Source: JADGGV01 sp035715725
GTDB taxonomy: Bacteria > Gemmatimonadota > Gemmatimonadetes > Longimicrobiales > RSA9
NCBI GenBank assembly: GCA_035715725.1
Contig: DASTKT010000186.1
Span: 1 to 55,122, forward strand
DNA: 55,122 nucleotides
Direction: 5' to 3'
Under the pieces are notes generated by a model. The model did not search any database, had not been told where the DNA came from, and saw only the letters and a program-made list of their open reading frames with translations. Made by a program: the position numbers and the translations under genes. Shown one piece after another: positions 16,618 through 25,564 of this stretch. Each line of letters starts with the position of its first letter. Within the stretch, counting starts at the first letter, position 1.

Positions 16618-17325
16618 CTACCTGGACGCCGGGCTGACCGATACTCCCGCCGCCACGCCCGGCCGCGCCCGCTCCTTCACCGGGCTCGGCGAGCGGTACG
16701 CCGACTCCGGGATCTGCGCGAGCCGCGACGGGTGGACCTCGCCACTCAACCCGAAGAAGCGCTGGAAGCTCATGATCAGTGGCCGCCAGAGCACGGGATC
16801 GATGCGATCCTCGTGGCCCGCCATGCGGATCGCGGGGTCCACGTGGACACGGACGATCCGGACCTCGAGCCCCACCAGCTTGCCACGGCGCTCCGCGTCC
16901 CGCTCCTCCAGCGGGTGGACGGCCTCGAGCACGGCCTCCAGATGGACCGGGCACTCCCCGACCCGCGGCGGCGCCACCAGGTCCGACGCCAGCGGCGTGA
17001 GGCCGGCAACCTCGAACTTGTTTTTCGCGTGCCGGTATCCCCGGACCTCCTTGTACGACGGGACGGGGTCCGAGCCGGTGGTCAGCGCGAGCCGGTCGAC
17101 CGCCGCCACCTCGCGCACCGACGGCAGGTTCAGCACGCACTCCCCGGTCCGAATGATGTTGGCGGGGGTGTGCGAGCGCGCGCCGAGCCCGAGCACGCAG
17201 GTGTGCCCGAGCCACCACGCGGACGACATCGGCGCGAGGTTCGCCGAGCCGTCGGGGTTCTCGGAACTGACGAGCACCACCGGGGTGCCGAAGTACAGGA
17301 TCGCGGGATCGATGATCGTGTGCAT
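16618..17325 (-). CDS. Flavin-reductase-like FMN-binding domain protein
   Basis: A 235-residue protein of the flavin reductase-like split-barrel family: DPAILYFGTPVVLVSSENPDG, then NLAPMSSAWWLG and NIIRTGECVLNLPS, the usual flavin-contact stretches. It may be an NAD(P)H:flavin or flavin-dependent oxidoreductase; the substrate is unknown. The start at 17325 matches where family members begin; an in-frame ATG at 17349 would add 8 residues, and neither has a clear ribosome binding site. The 30-residue Pro/Arg-rich C-terminal tail is unusual. Divergent from ada. Confidence 0.8.
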   Translation of the reverse strand: MHTIIDPAILYFGTPVVLVSSENPDGSANLAPMSSAWWLGHTCVLGLGARSHTPANIIRTGECVLNLPSVREVAAVDRLALTTGSDPVPSYKEVRGYRHAKNKFEVAGLTPLASDLVAPPRVGECPVHLEAVLEAVHPLEERDAERRGKLVGLEVRIVRVHVDPAIRMAGHEDRIDPVLWRPLIMSFQRFFGLSGEVHPSRLAQIPESAYRSPSPVKERARPGVAAGVSVSPASR

Positions 17326-17596
17326 GGCGCGAATCGGGGTTGAGGACATGCGTGTCGTCGTCACGACCACGATGCCCGCGCCGTCGCGCCGCCGCCTCCC
17401 GGTTGTTGCGGTCGTTTTCGCCGCCCCGCGCCGGCGGCATGCGACGACGCCGGCCGCCTCCGCGGCCCCGGATTGTCGCGCAAGATCCGGGTGTCCGGAG
17501 AGGGTCCGGAGCCGATAGCTTGATGCACGGAAGGCGACCCGCGCCGAGCAGATGGGCAGGCAGGGCGCTCGCGCAAACCATTTCCGAGAGGTCTCG

Positions 17597-18703
17597 ATGG
17601 CGGCGTTTTCCACCCGAACCGAACCGCATGCGGCGGATTCCCCGGACGTGCCGGTGGATGCCGAGGAGGCGTGGGCCGCGGTGCTCACGCGGGACCCGAG
17701 CTACGACGGCCGCTTCTTCTTCGCCGTGGCGACCACGGGCGTGTACTGTCGCCCCGGCTGCGCGTCGCGCCGCCCCAGGCGGGAGAACGTGCGCTTCTTC
17801 GCGACCGCCGCGCAGGCGGCAGCGGCGGGCTTCCGGGCATGCAAGCGATGTCGGCCGAGCGAGGACCGCCCGTCGGCCGCGCAGACGAGCATCGAGCGGG
17901 CGCGGGCGTACCTGGAGGACCACCTGGACGAGAACGTCACGCTCGAGCGGCTCGCGCGCGTCGCGTACATGAGCGCGTACCACCTGCAGCGCACGTTCAA
18001 GCGGCACCTGGGGCTCACGCCCCGCCAGTACGTGGAGGCGCGCCGCGCGGAGCGGCTCAAGGCGCGGCTGCGCGCGGGCGACACCGTGAGCCGCGCCACG
18101 TTCGAGGCGGGCTACGGCTCCGCCAGTCGCGTCTACGAGCAGGTCGACGCGCACCTGGGCATGACCCCGGGCGCGTACCGCGAAGGCGGGCGCGGGATGA
18201 AGATCCGCTTCGCCACCGCCGTCACCCCGCTGGGCCGGATCCTGGTGGCGGCCACGCAGCGTGGGCTCTGCGCCGTCACGCTCGGAGACGACGCCGCCTC
18301 GCTCGAGGCCGGGCTGCGCCGCGAGTACCCGCGGGCCAGCATCGAGCCCGCCGGGGAAGAGCTCCGGGCATGGGTGGAGGCGATCGTTTCCTACGTGGAA
18401 GGGACTGCGCGCGACCTCGCCATCCCGCTGGACGTGCGGGCCACCCGCTTCCAGTGGCGCGTGTGGCGCGCGCTCCAGGAGATCCCCTACGGGAGCACGC
18501 GCTCCTACCGCGAGGTGGCCGAGGCGATCGGCCAGCCCACGGCCGCGCGCGCCGTCGCCCGCGCCTGCGCGACCAACCGCGTGGCGCTGGTGATCCCCTG
18601 CCACCGCGTGGTGCGCGGCGACGGCGACACCCGCGGCTATCGCTGGGGCGAGGCGCGCAAACGGCACCTGCTCGAGATGGAATCCGCCTCCGCGGAGGCG
18701 TGA
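17597..18703 (+). CDS. ada: Ada: methylphosphotriester sensor, AraC-type regulator and O6-methylguanine transferase
   Basis: A 368-residue three-part protein. Residues ~20-90 are the Ada zinc domain with Cys51, Cys55, Cys82 and Cys85; Cys51 (GVYCRPGC) is the expected methyl acceptor for phosphotriesters. Residues ~95-195 carry two AraC-type HTH motifs (LERLARVAYMSAYHLQRTF; ATFEAGYGSASRVYEQV). Residues ~200-365 are the O6-alkylguanine transferase, with PCHRV and acceptor Cys335. It repairs alkylated DNA and, once methylated, activates transcription. The ATG has GAGAGG upstream. No E. coli-type ada box was evident. Confidence 0.95.
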   Translation: MAAFSTRTEPHAADSPDVPVDAEEAWAAVLTRDPSYDGRFFFAVATTGVYCRPGCASRRPRRENVRFFATAAQAAAAGFRACKRCRPSEDRPSAAQTSIERARAYLEDHLDENVTLERLARVAYMSAYHLQRTFKRHLGLTPRQYVEARRAERLKARLRAGDTVSRATFEAGYGSASRVYEQVDAHLGMTPGAYREGGRGMKIRFATAVTPLGRILVAATQRGLCAVTLGDDAASLEAGLRREYPRASIEPAGEELRAWVEAIVSYVEGTARDLAIPLDVRATRFQWRVWRALQEIPYGSTRSYREVAEAIGQPTAARAVARACATNRVALVIPCHRVVRGDGDTRGYRWGEARKRHLLEMESASAEA

Positions 18704-18719
18704 GCGGGCCGGTCCCGCG

Positions 18720-21422
18720 CTACTCCGCCCGGAGCGCGACCGCCGGATCGACGCGGGCCGCCCGCGCGGCCGGGAGCCAGCAGGCGGCCACGCCGACGCC
18801 CACGAGGACGAAGGCGACGGCCCCCAGCGTCGTCGGGTCGTGCGGCGTGACGCCGAAGAGGAGGCCGCGCAGCAGCCGCGCCGCGAGGAGCGCGCCGGTC
18901 AGGCCGACGGCCAGCCCCGCCGCGAGCAGCACGCCTCCCTCGCTCAGCACCATCCGCTCGATGCGGGAGGAGTCGGCGCCCAGGCTCATGCGGATGCCGA
19001 TCTCCGCGGTGCGCGAGCTCACCGAGAACGCGAGCACGCCGGCGATGCCGACCATCGCGATCAGGAGCGCGAGCGTGCCGAACGCGGCGATGAAGAGCGC
19101 GTTCAGACGCCGCGGCGCCACCCGTTCGTCCCGGATCTGCTCGAGGGTCATCACCCGCTCGATGAACTGCCGCGGGACGACCTCCCGGATCGCACGGATG
19201 ACCGTCGGCTGAAGGACGGTCGGATCCGAGGTCGTCCGAATGACCAGCGTCCCGCCGAAGATGATCTCCTGCGCGAACGGCTGGTACATCATCGGCGTCG
19301 GATCGTGGTCCAGGCCCTCGTCCCGTGTGTCGCCGACGACGCCGACGACGGTGCGCCACTCATCGGTGAACGGCGTGAACTTCAGCACCGGACCGGTCAA
19401 CGCGACGCGCCGGCCGATGGGATCTCGATCGCCGAAGAGCTGCCGGGCGGAGGACTCGTTCAATACGACGACGCGCGCCGAGCCGACGCGGTCCGTCGCA
19501 TCGAACACGCGGCCCTTGAGGAGCGGGATGCCCGCGGCCGCGAAGTAGTTCGGGTCGGCGGTGCGGAGGGCCGGGTGAGGCGTCGGCCGATCCGGAGGCA
19601 GGACTACCCCTTCCGCCTTCACGTCGAAATCCATGATCTCGCCGCGGAGCGGCGAGCCGGAGGCGAGCGCCGCGAGCTGCACGCCGGGGAGCACGGCCAC
19701 CCGGTCCCGGATGCGCTCGTACCTCGCGAGGTGCTCCGGCTGCTTCATCACCTCCCGCATCAGCTCCCCGGTGACCGGCATCTCGACCGTGAGAACGTGA
19801 TCGACCCGCACGCCCGTCTCCACCGCGTCCAGCTTGGCGAGCGTGCGCACCAGGAGGCCGGCGCCGGTGAGCAGCACCATGCACACGGCGAGCTGCGCGA
19901 TGACGAGCGACCGCTGGAGGCGCTGCCCACCCCGGCCGAGCGTCGTGCGGCGACCCGCCGGAGCCAGCGACGCGGCCAGCGTCCCCTCGCCGCCGAGCCG
20001 CGGAACGAACGAGAGCGCGATCGCCACGACCACGCTCGTGGCCAGCCCGACCGCCAGCACGACGCCGTCGACGCGGATCTCCCTGGCCCGTGGCGAGAGC
20101 TGCGCGGCGAACGCCACCAGCAGCTCGACCCCCGCCAGCGCGACGAGCACGCCCAGCGCGCCCCCGAGCAGCGCCAGCGCCAGGTTCTCGGCGACGAGCA
20201 GCCGGCGCAGCCGCCCCTTCCCCGCTCCGAGCGCTGCGCGCACGAGCATCTCCCGCTCGCGCCACACGCCGCGCATCAGCGTGAGGTTCGAGACGTTCGC
20301 CGCCGCGATCAACAGGACGAACGCCGCCGCGCCCATCAACACCCAGAACATGAGCGACGAGCGCTCGTTCATCGCATCCCGCAGCGGCGAGACCGTGATC
20401 GTATAGTGCGACGCCTTCTCGTACGCCTCCGGGTGGTCCCGCCGCATGTTCGCCGCGATGCGGCCGAGCTCGACGCGCGCCTCCTCGACCGTGTGGTTCG
20501 GCGCCACGCGCCCGAAGAGGTGGGACATGCGGTGGGAGCGGTCGGTGACCATCGTCGCGCTGAGGTGATGCGCGCTCGTCACCGTGTTGACGAACACGTC
20601 CGTCGGCGACGGATAGTCCGGCGCGGGTTGCACGACGCCGACGATCGTCGAGGTCTTCTCGTTGACGCGCACCGCCCGACCGATGACGCTCCGGTCGCCG
20701 CCGAAACGCTCCATCCAGTACGAATACGAGAGCACCATGACCGGCGCCGCCGCGGCGCCGTCGTCCGCCGGCGTGATGAGGCGGCCGAGCACCGGCTCGA
20801 GCCCCACGACGTCGAAGTAGTTCCCGCTGACGATCCCCGCCCGCACCCGCTCGGGCACGCCGTCGGCCCCGACGAGCGTGAAGGGGAGCGACGACGAGTA
20901 CTCGGCGATGGCGGACAACGTCTTCGAGCCCGCCCGGTAGTCGGCGACCTCGGGCACGGAGAACTGCACGTTCTGCTGCTGCGACCCCGGCGCCGACTGC
21001 CGCAGGTACACGAGCCGCTCCCCGTCACGATTCGGCAGCGGCCGCAGCAGCGTGCCCCGCAGCAGCGTGAACATCGCCGTGTTCGCCCCGATGCCCAGCG
21101 CAAGCGTGAGGACCACCGTCGTCGTGAAGCCCGGCGCGCGCCGGAGACTGCGCAGGGCGAACATCACGTCGCGAAGCAGCTCCTCGACGAAGCGCGTGCC
21201 CCGCGTGTCCCGCACCTGCTCCTTGCGAAGGTCGATGCCGCCGAGAGCGCGAACCGCCGCGCGGCGCGCAGCGTCCGGCTCCATCCCCTGCCGGATGTTC
21301 TCCGCCGTCTGCTGCTCCACGTGGTATTCCAGCTCCTCCTCGAGCTCCCGCTCGACGTCGCTCCGCCGGAACAGCGACCGGAACCGGAGTGAGACGATCC
21401 GCGGCCAGCGATCGATGGTCAT
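18720..21422 (-). CDS. ADOP-family ABC transporter permease (FtsX/MacB-like)
   Basis: A 900-residue permease. The N-terminal ~80 residues are the ADOP cytoplasmic region (EELEYHVEQQTAENIRQGM, then ARRAAVRALGG). The first membrane segment (FTTTVVLTLALGIGANTAMF) is followed by a MacB-like periplasmic domain, three FtsX helices, a second periplasmic domain and a final FtsX block ending in RAARVDPAVALRAE. No ATPase is encoded in the region, as is usual for this family, so it must pair with an ATPase elsewhere or act otherwise. It lies 1 base downstream of its PadR gene, with GGAGGTG before the ATG. Confidence 0.88.
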   Translation of the reverse strand: MTIDRWPRIVSLRFRSLFRRSDVERELEEELEYHVEQQTAENIRQGMEPDAARRAAVRALGGIDLRKEQVRDTRGTRFVEELLRDVMFALRSLRRAPGFTTTVVLTLALGIGANTAMFTLLRGTLLRPLPNRDGERLVYLRQSAPGSQQQNVQFSVPEVADYRAGSKTLSAIAEYSSSLPFTLVGADGVPERVRAGIVSGNYFDVVGLEPVLGRLITPADDGAAAAPVMVLSYSYWMERFGGDRSVIGRAVRVNEKTSTIVGVVQPAPDYPSPTDVFVNTVTSAHHLSATMVTDRSHRMSHLFGRVAPNHTVEEARVELGRIAANMRRDHPEAYEKASHYTITVSPLRDAMNERSSLMFWVLMGAAAFVLLIAAANVSNLTLMRGVWREREMLVRAALGAGKGRLRRLLVAENLALALLGGALGVLVALAGVELLVAFAAQLSPRAREIRVDGVVLAVGLATSVVVAIALSFVPRLGGEGTLAASLAPAGRRTTLGRGGQRLQRSLVIAQLAVCMVLLTGAGLLVRTLAKLDAVETGVRVDHVLTVEMPVTGELMREVMKQPEHLARYERIRDRVAVLPGVQLAALASGSPLRGEIMDFDVKAEGVVLPPDRPTPHPALRTADPNYFAAAGIPLLKGRVFDATDRVGSARVVVLNESSARQLFGDRDPIGRRVALTGPVLKFTPFTDEWRTVVGVVGDTRDEGLDHDPTPMMYQPFAQEIIFGGTLVIRTTSDPTVLQPTVIRAIREVVPRQFIERVMTLEQIRDERVAPRRLNALFIAAFGTLALLIAMVGIAGVLAFSVSSRTAEIGIRMSLGADSSRIERMVLSEGGVLLAAGLAVGLTGALLAARLLRGLLFGVTPHDPTTLGAVAFVLVGVGVAACWLPAARAARVDPAVALRAE

Positions 21423-21423
21423 C

Positions 21424-21759
21424 TCACACCTCCTGAAGGCGTACGACCGACGTGATGGCCCGCGCGAGACGCTCCCAGTTGCTCGCCTCGATCTCTAGCT
21501 GCTTCCGGCCGGCGCGCGTCAGCGAATAGAACTTCGCGCGCCGGTTGTTCTCCGTCTGCCGCCACTCCGACGTGACCCACCCCTCCTGCTCCAGCTTGTG
21601 CAGCGCCGGATAGAGCGAGCCGTCGCTCACCTGCAGCACGTCCGACGACAGCTGCTTCAGCCGCTGCCCGATCGCCCACCCGTTCATCGGCTCCAGCGCC
21701 AGCATCTTGAGGACGAGGAGGTCCAGCGTCCCCTGCACCAGGTCGGTCGGCTTGCTCAC
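21424..21759 (-). CDS. PadR-family transcriptional regulator
   Basis: A 111-residue PadR protein: GTLDLLVLKMLALEPMNGWAIGQRL, the winged helix SDGSLYPALHKLEQEGWVTSEW, the wing TENNRRAKFYSLT and a short C-terminal helix. The start is GTG with GAGAGGACC upstream. It is co-transcribed with the ABC permease and probably represses that operon. Two CTCGGTTACCGA-type palindromes lie in its upstream region. It is paralogous to the second PadR encoded divergently at 21988. Confidence 0.9.
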   Translation of the reverse strand: MSKPTDLVQGTLDLLVLKMLALEPMNGWAIGQRLKQLSSDVLQVSDGSLYPALHKLEQEGWVTSEWRQTENNRRAKFYSLTRAGRKQLEIEASNWERLARAITSVVRLQEV

Positions 21760-21769
21760 GGTCCTCTCC

Positions 21770-21782
21770 CTCGGTTACCGAT
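21770..21782. promoter_or_regulatory. Candidate PadR operator, proximal
   Basis: CTCGGTTACCGAT, a 6-1-6 palindrome with one mismatch, 10 bases upstream of the padR GTG codon and touching the ribosome binding site. It is a near copy of the site at 21838. Confidence 0.5.
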
Positions 21783-21837
21783 AGGACGCTACGCGACGCG
21801 CCCGCCCCTGGTTTCACTTCCCTCGCCGACGACTTCT

Positions 21838-21850
21838 CTCGGTTACCGAG
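21838..21850. promoter_or_regulatory. Candidate PadR operator, distal
   Basis: CTCGGTTACCGAG, a perfect 6-1-6 palindrome, 68 bp centre-to-centre from the proximal copy. On the minus strand it lies just downstream of a weak TTGCAT/CATCGT promoter candidate (17-bp spacer), where a bound repressor would block initiation. Confidence 0.55.
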
Positions 21851-21987
21851 ATGACGATGCGCCGCCACCGCCCCCGATGCAAGAGTCACGTTCCGCCGGC
21901 CTCGCCCGCATCGCTCCTCTTGACATCTACAGGACACGCCCCGACCTTCCTGTCGACAACTAGAGCAGACCACGAACGGAGCCCATC

Positions 21988-22323
21988 ATGACGACGCGCA
22001 CACAGACCGATGCACTGCGGGGCTCACTCGACCTGCTGGTCCTGAAGACGCTCTCGCTGGCGCCGATGCACGGCTGGGGGATCAGCCAGCGGATCCAGCA
22101 GATCTCGGACGGAGTGCTGGAGGTGAACCAGGGCTCCCTCTACCCGGCGCTCCAGCGGCTGGAGAAGGAAGGGTTGATCACCAGCGACTGGGGCACGACG
22201 GAGAACAACCGGCGGGCCCGGTACTACGAGCTGACCGCGGCGGGGCGTCGCGCGCTGGGGGAGGAGCTGGAAACGTGGCGCCGCTTCGCCGCCGGCCTGG
22301 AAGCGGTCCTGCGCACGACGTGA
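21988..22323 (+). CDS. PadR-family transcriptional regulator (second copy)
   Basis: A 111-residue PadR paralogue: GSLDLLVLKTLSLAPMHGWGISQRI, NQGSLYPALQRLEKEGLITSDW, TENNRRARYYELT. It is the same length as the PadR on the other strand and close in sequence, so the two divergent regulator/permease pairs probably arose by duplication. It presumably controls the permease gene that starts 136 bp downstream. A TTGACA box lies at 21920-21925, but no good -10 follows it. Confidence 0.88.
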   Translation: MTTRTQTDALRGSLDLLVLKTLSLAPMHGWGISQRIQQISDGVLEVNQGSLYPALQRLEKEGLITSDWGTTENNRRARYYELTAAGRRALGEELETWRRFAAGLEAVLRTT

Positions 22324-22416
22324 CGCGGTCTTCCGCACCACTCGAGGCGGCGTTGCGCGCCGGCCGAAGCGATCCCGCGTACCGCCTGAAGTAGTCTCGC
22401 GAGCCACCTGATGATG

Positions 22417-22437
22417 CGCGGCGGACGGTCCGCCGCG
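22417..22437. promoter_or_regulatory. 21-bp perfect palindrome before the second permease
   Basis: CGCGGCGGAC and its exact complement around a single central base, 22 bp upstream of the permease ATG. It could be an operator or an mRNA hairpin close to the ribosome binding site. It is not related to the CTCGGTTACCGAG palindromes. Confidence 0.5.
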
Positions 22438-22459
22438 GGAACCACCACCGGAGCACCGC

Positions 22460-25084
22460 ATGGGCCGGCTATCGGGCACCCGGGCGCGTCTGCGCCTCCT
22501 CTTCTCGCGCGGCGCCGCGGAATCGCGGATGGAAGACGAGATCCGCTTCCACATCGACATGGAGACCGAGCGGCTGGTCCGTGAAGGGCTGGACGAGCGG
22601 GAGGCGAGGCGGCGCGCGCTGCTCGCGTTCGGGGGCGTGGAGCGGACCCGGGAGGAGATGCGGGAGGGACGGGGGCTGGCGTGGCTGTCGGGGCTGCGGT
22701 TGGACCTGAAGCTCGGCGTGCGTATGCTCCTCAAGTACCCGGTGCTCACGCTGGCGAGCGTGCTCGCGCTGACCGTAGCGATCGCGCTGGCCGTCTCCTG
22801 GTTCCAGTTCTCGAAGAACATGGCGTTCCCGCGGCTCCCGCTCCCCGAGGCCGACCGGATCGTCCGGGTCGAGTACCGGGACCTGGAGTCCGGGGAGCCC
22901 GAACGGAAGTCGCTGCACGAATTCGAGGCGTGGCGCCGCGAGCTGCGGTCGATCGAGGACCTCGGCGCCGCGTCGCCGGTCGAGTACACGGTGACGACGC
23001 AAGCGGGCCGCTTCGAGACGCTGGAGGGGATGCGGATCACCGCATCGATGTTCCGGGTCGTGCGCGTTCAGCCATTCCTCGGACGCGCGCTCACCGAGGA
23101 GGATGACCGTCCGGGGGCCGCGCCCGTCGCCGTGATCGCGTACTCCGCCTGGCAGCGGCTGTACGGCGGCGACCGCGCGGCGATCGGGCAGACGGTCCGT
23201 CTCGGGTCGGAGCAGGCGACGCTGGTCGGGGTGATGCCGGAGGGTTTCGGCTTCCCGGTGAACGAGGAGATCTGGACGCCGCTGCGCGAGAGCGCCGGGC
23301 GATACGGGCGGCGCGAGGGCCCGGCGATCCGCATGTTCGGCCGACTCGCGTGGGGCGCCACGCTGAAGCAGGCGCAGGCCGAGCTGGAGACGATCGCCGC
23401 GGCGGCGGCGCCGCGCGAGCGGCTGCGCCCGGAGGTCCGCCGCTTCGCCGCGGCCAACGACATGGCGCTCGGGGTCGCGGCGTTCAACGCGCCGTTCCTG
23501 TTCTTCCTCCTCGTGGTCGGCGCGAACGTGGCGACGCTCCTCTTCGCGCGCACGGCGACGCGTGAAAGCGAGATCGCGCTGCGGAGCGCGCTCGGCGCGA
23601 GCCGGCGCCGGATCGTCCTCCAGTTGGCGGCCGAGGCGCTGGTGCTCACGTCGGCCGCGGCGGCGCTGGCGCTCCTGGTCGCGGACCGGGGGCTCCGCTG
23701 GGCGATGGCGCTGTTCTGGGAGGTGCAGCAGATGCGGCCGCCGTTCTGGTGGGAGCCCGGCCTGTCGATCCCCGGCGTCCTCTATGTCCTCCTCCTCGCG
23801 CTGCTCGGCGCGGCCATCATCGGTGGGATCCCCGGGCTCCGCGCGACGCGCCGCCAACTCCGGCCCCAGCTCGCGCAGCCGGGGGCGGGCGGCTCCGGGA
23901 TGCGCTTCGGCAGCGTCGCGACCGGCGTGATCGTCGTCCAGGTGGCGCTGTGCGTCGCGTTCATCCCCGTGGCGATCACGAACGGCCAGGAGTTGCTGGC
24001 GGAGCGGCACGGCGCGGAGTTCCCGGCCGGAAGCTTTCTGACCGGGCGGCTGATGCGCCAGGCCGATGCCCCGGCGCCCGCCGCGGGCGCGGAGGCGGGG
24101 GAGCGGACGGCCGACCCGCGGACCGCCCGCCTGTTCGACGAGGTGCAGCGCCGCCTCGCCGCCGACCCCGCCGTCCTCGCCGCGACCCGGTCCAGCCGGC
24201 TCCCCGGCTTCAATCACCCGATCGAGCGGCTCGAGGTCGAGGGCGACTCGGCCGAGACCCGCAACGTGCGGCAGGTCGCCGTCGACCCGAACTTCTTCGA
24301 CGTGATGGGCGCCAGGATCGTCGCCGGCCGCGCCTTCACGGAGGGCGACGTCGCCGGCGAAGGCGCCGTCGCCATCGTGGACCGGGACTGGGCCCGGGAG
24401 AAATTCGGGGAGCGGAGCCCGATCGGACGGCGTATCCGCTACCCGGAGTGGGCCGGCGAGCGGAAGGACCGCTGGTACGAGATCGTCGGCGTCGTGACCG
24501 GGATGGAGCGCGCGATCGGCCCCGGAACGAGCGTCGCCGTGTACCACCCGCTCCGGCCGGCGGAGCAGCGCTCCGTCGAGTTCTATCTGCGGACGGCCGG
24601 ACGCCCGGCGACGCTCGCGCCGCGGGTCCAGGCGCTCGTCGGGGCCGTCGACCCCGACCTCACCGTGAGCGACCTCATGCCGCTCGCGGCCGTCTGGCGA
24701 CCCGTCGAGCGCTCGAACGTCGCCTTCGTCGCCGGCCTCTTCGTCGTTGCCGGCATCATCCTGCTCTTCGCGCTCATGGGGATCTACGCACTGATGTCGT
24801 TCACGGTCGCGCAGCGCGCGCGAGAGATCGGCATCCGCGCCGCGCTCGGCGCGAACCCCGGCCGGATTCTCGCGGCGATCTTCTCGCGTGCGATGATGCA
24901 GATCGGCCTCGGCGTCCTCATCGGCGTGGCCGTCGCGAGCCTGACGGTCGCACGCACGCCGGGCGGGTTCCGCCTCGTCGGCGGCGTCGCCCTCGCGATG
25001 GCCGCGGTCGGCCTCGTCGGCTGCGTGGTGCCGGCGAGGCGCGCGCTACGGGTCCAGCCGATCGACGCGCTGCGGGCGGAGTAG
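22460..25084 (+). CDS. ADOP-family ABC transporter permease (second copy)
   Basis: An 874-residue permease with the same layout as the 18720-21422 protein: N-terminal ADOP segment (MEDEIRFHIDMETERLVREG, then ARRRALLAFGG), a first membrane helix near residues 95-115 (LTLASVLALTVAIALAVSW), a MacB-like periplasmic domain, an FtsX triplet, a second periplasmic domain and a final FtsX block ending VQPIDALRAE. It lacks an ATPase partner in the window. It follows the second PadR on the same strand, so this is a regulator/permease unit mirroring its neighbour. Start ATG has no strong ribosome binding site. Confidence 0.85.
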   Translation: MGRLSGTRARLRLLFSRGAAESRMEDEIRFHIDMETERLVREGLDEREARRRALLAFGGVERTREEMREGRGLAWLSGLRLDLKLGVRMLLKYPVLTLASVLALTVAIALAVSWFQFSKNMAFPRLPLPEADRIVRVEYRDLESGEPERKSLHEFEAWRRELRSIEDLGAASPVEYTVTTQAGRFETLEGMRITASMFRVVRVQPFLGRALTEEDDRPGAAPVAVIAYSAWQRLYGGDRAAIGQTVRLGSEQATLVGVMPEGFGFPVNEEIWTPLRESAGRYGRREGPAIRMFGRLAWGATLKQAQAELETIAAAAAPRERLRPEVRRFAAANDMALGVAAFNAPFLFFLLVVGANVATLLFARTATRESEIALRSALGASRRRIVLQLAAEALVLTSAAAALALLVADRGLRWAMALFWEVQQMRPPFWWEPGLSIPGVLYVLLLALLGAAIIGGIPGLRATRRQLRPQLAQPGAGGSGMRFGSVATGVIVVQVALCVAFIPVAITNGQELLAERHGAEFPAGSFLTGRLMRQADAPAPAAGAEAGERTADPRTARLFDEVQRRLAADPAVLAATRSSRLPGFNHPIERLEVEGDSAETRNVRQVAVDPNFFDVMGARIVAGRAFTEGDVAGEGAVAIVDRDWAREKFGERSPIGRRIRYPEWAGERKDRWYEIVGVVTGMERAIGPGTSVAVYHPLRPAEQRSVEFYLRTAGRPATLAPRVQALVGAVDPDLTVSDLMPLAAVWRPVERSNVAFVAGLFVVAGIILLFALMGIYALMSFTVAQRAREIGIRAALGANPGRILAAIFSRAMMQIGLGVLIGVAVASLTVARTPGGFRLVGGVALAMAAVGLVGCVVPARRALRVQPIDALRAE

Positions 25085-25564
25085 GATGGCGGCTACCGCC
25101 GTTCAGGCCCGGCCGCAACGACGGCGCGTCTCCTTCCGCCATGGTGATGCCCCACGCCCGCGGCCACCCTCCCGCGCGGTCCACCGACCCGGGAGAGGAG
25201 AGATTTCTGTGCGATCCGGCTGGCAGGGATTGGGAGGTGAGCTTCGGCGGGCGGGGGCGGGGTGGGTAGGGCGGGTCCGGGCGGTAGCGGGCGCGCGCCT
25301 TTGGGCCACACCTGTGAGGGCCACACCTGTGAGGGCCACACCAGGGAGGTCCACGGCGGGGAGGGACGCGCCGGGGCGGGACGGGCCGGGCGAAACCCGC
25401 CAACTGTCTCGGCCGGAGGTGCGGCGGGCGAATGCGATCCGCCTGGCGCACACAAACCGCCGCACGGGTGGCACGCTCGCGCGCCGCTGGCGGATCGTAA
25501 CCGGTCTCCGCACCGAAACCGGATCCCGTCTGGCACGCCCCCACCTCGTGGCGGCTTTCTTCCG
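25085..25564. other. 480-bp GC-rich intergenic region
   Basis: No supported gene. It is rich in GGGCGGG-type runs (25245-25300) and holds a 15-bp tandem repeat. It separates the permease from the AbiEi-like gene and presumably carries the latter's promoter, which I could not identify. Confidence 0.5.
25303..25347. repeat. 15-bp tandem repeat, three copies
   Basis: Unit GGGCCACACCTGTGA at 25303-25317 and 25318-25332 (identical), then a third copy at 25333-25347 diverged in its last third (CCAGGGA). It lies in a non-coding region 218 bp upstream of the AbiEi-like gene. Confidence 0.85.

Noticed and set aside
17560..17596. Ada-box type operator before ada
   Set aside because: Only a GCGCAAA string is present; it does not match the known spacing and sequence.
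18840..21392. Plus-strand frame of 850 codons
   Set aside because: It is antisense to the ADOP permease, which has full domain support.
25303..25347. CRISPR-like array
   Set aside because: The repeats are only 15 bp, directly adjacent without spacers, with no cas genes.
25262..25564. N-terminal extension of the AbiEi-like gene
   Set aside because: The open frame upstream of 25565 encodes Gly/Arg-rich and GHTCE repeats that reflect the DNA tandem repeat, unlike protein.
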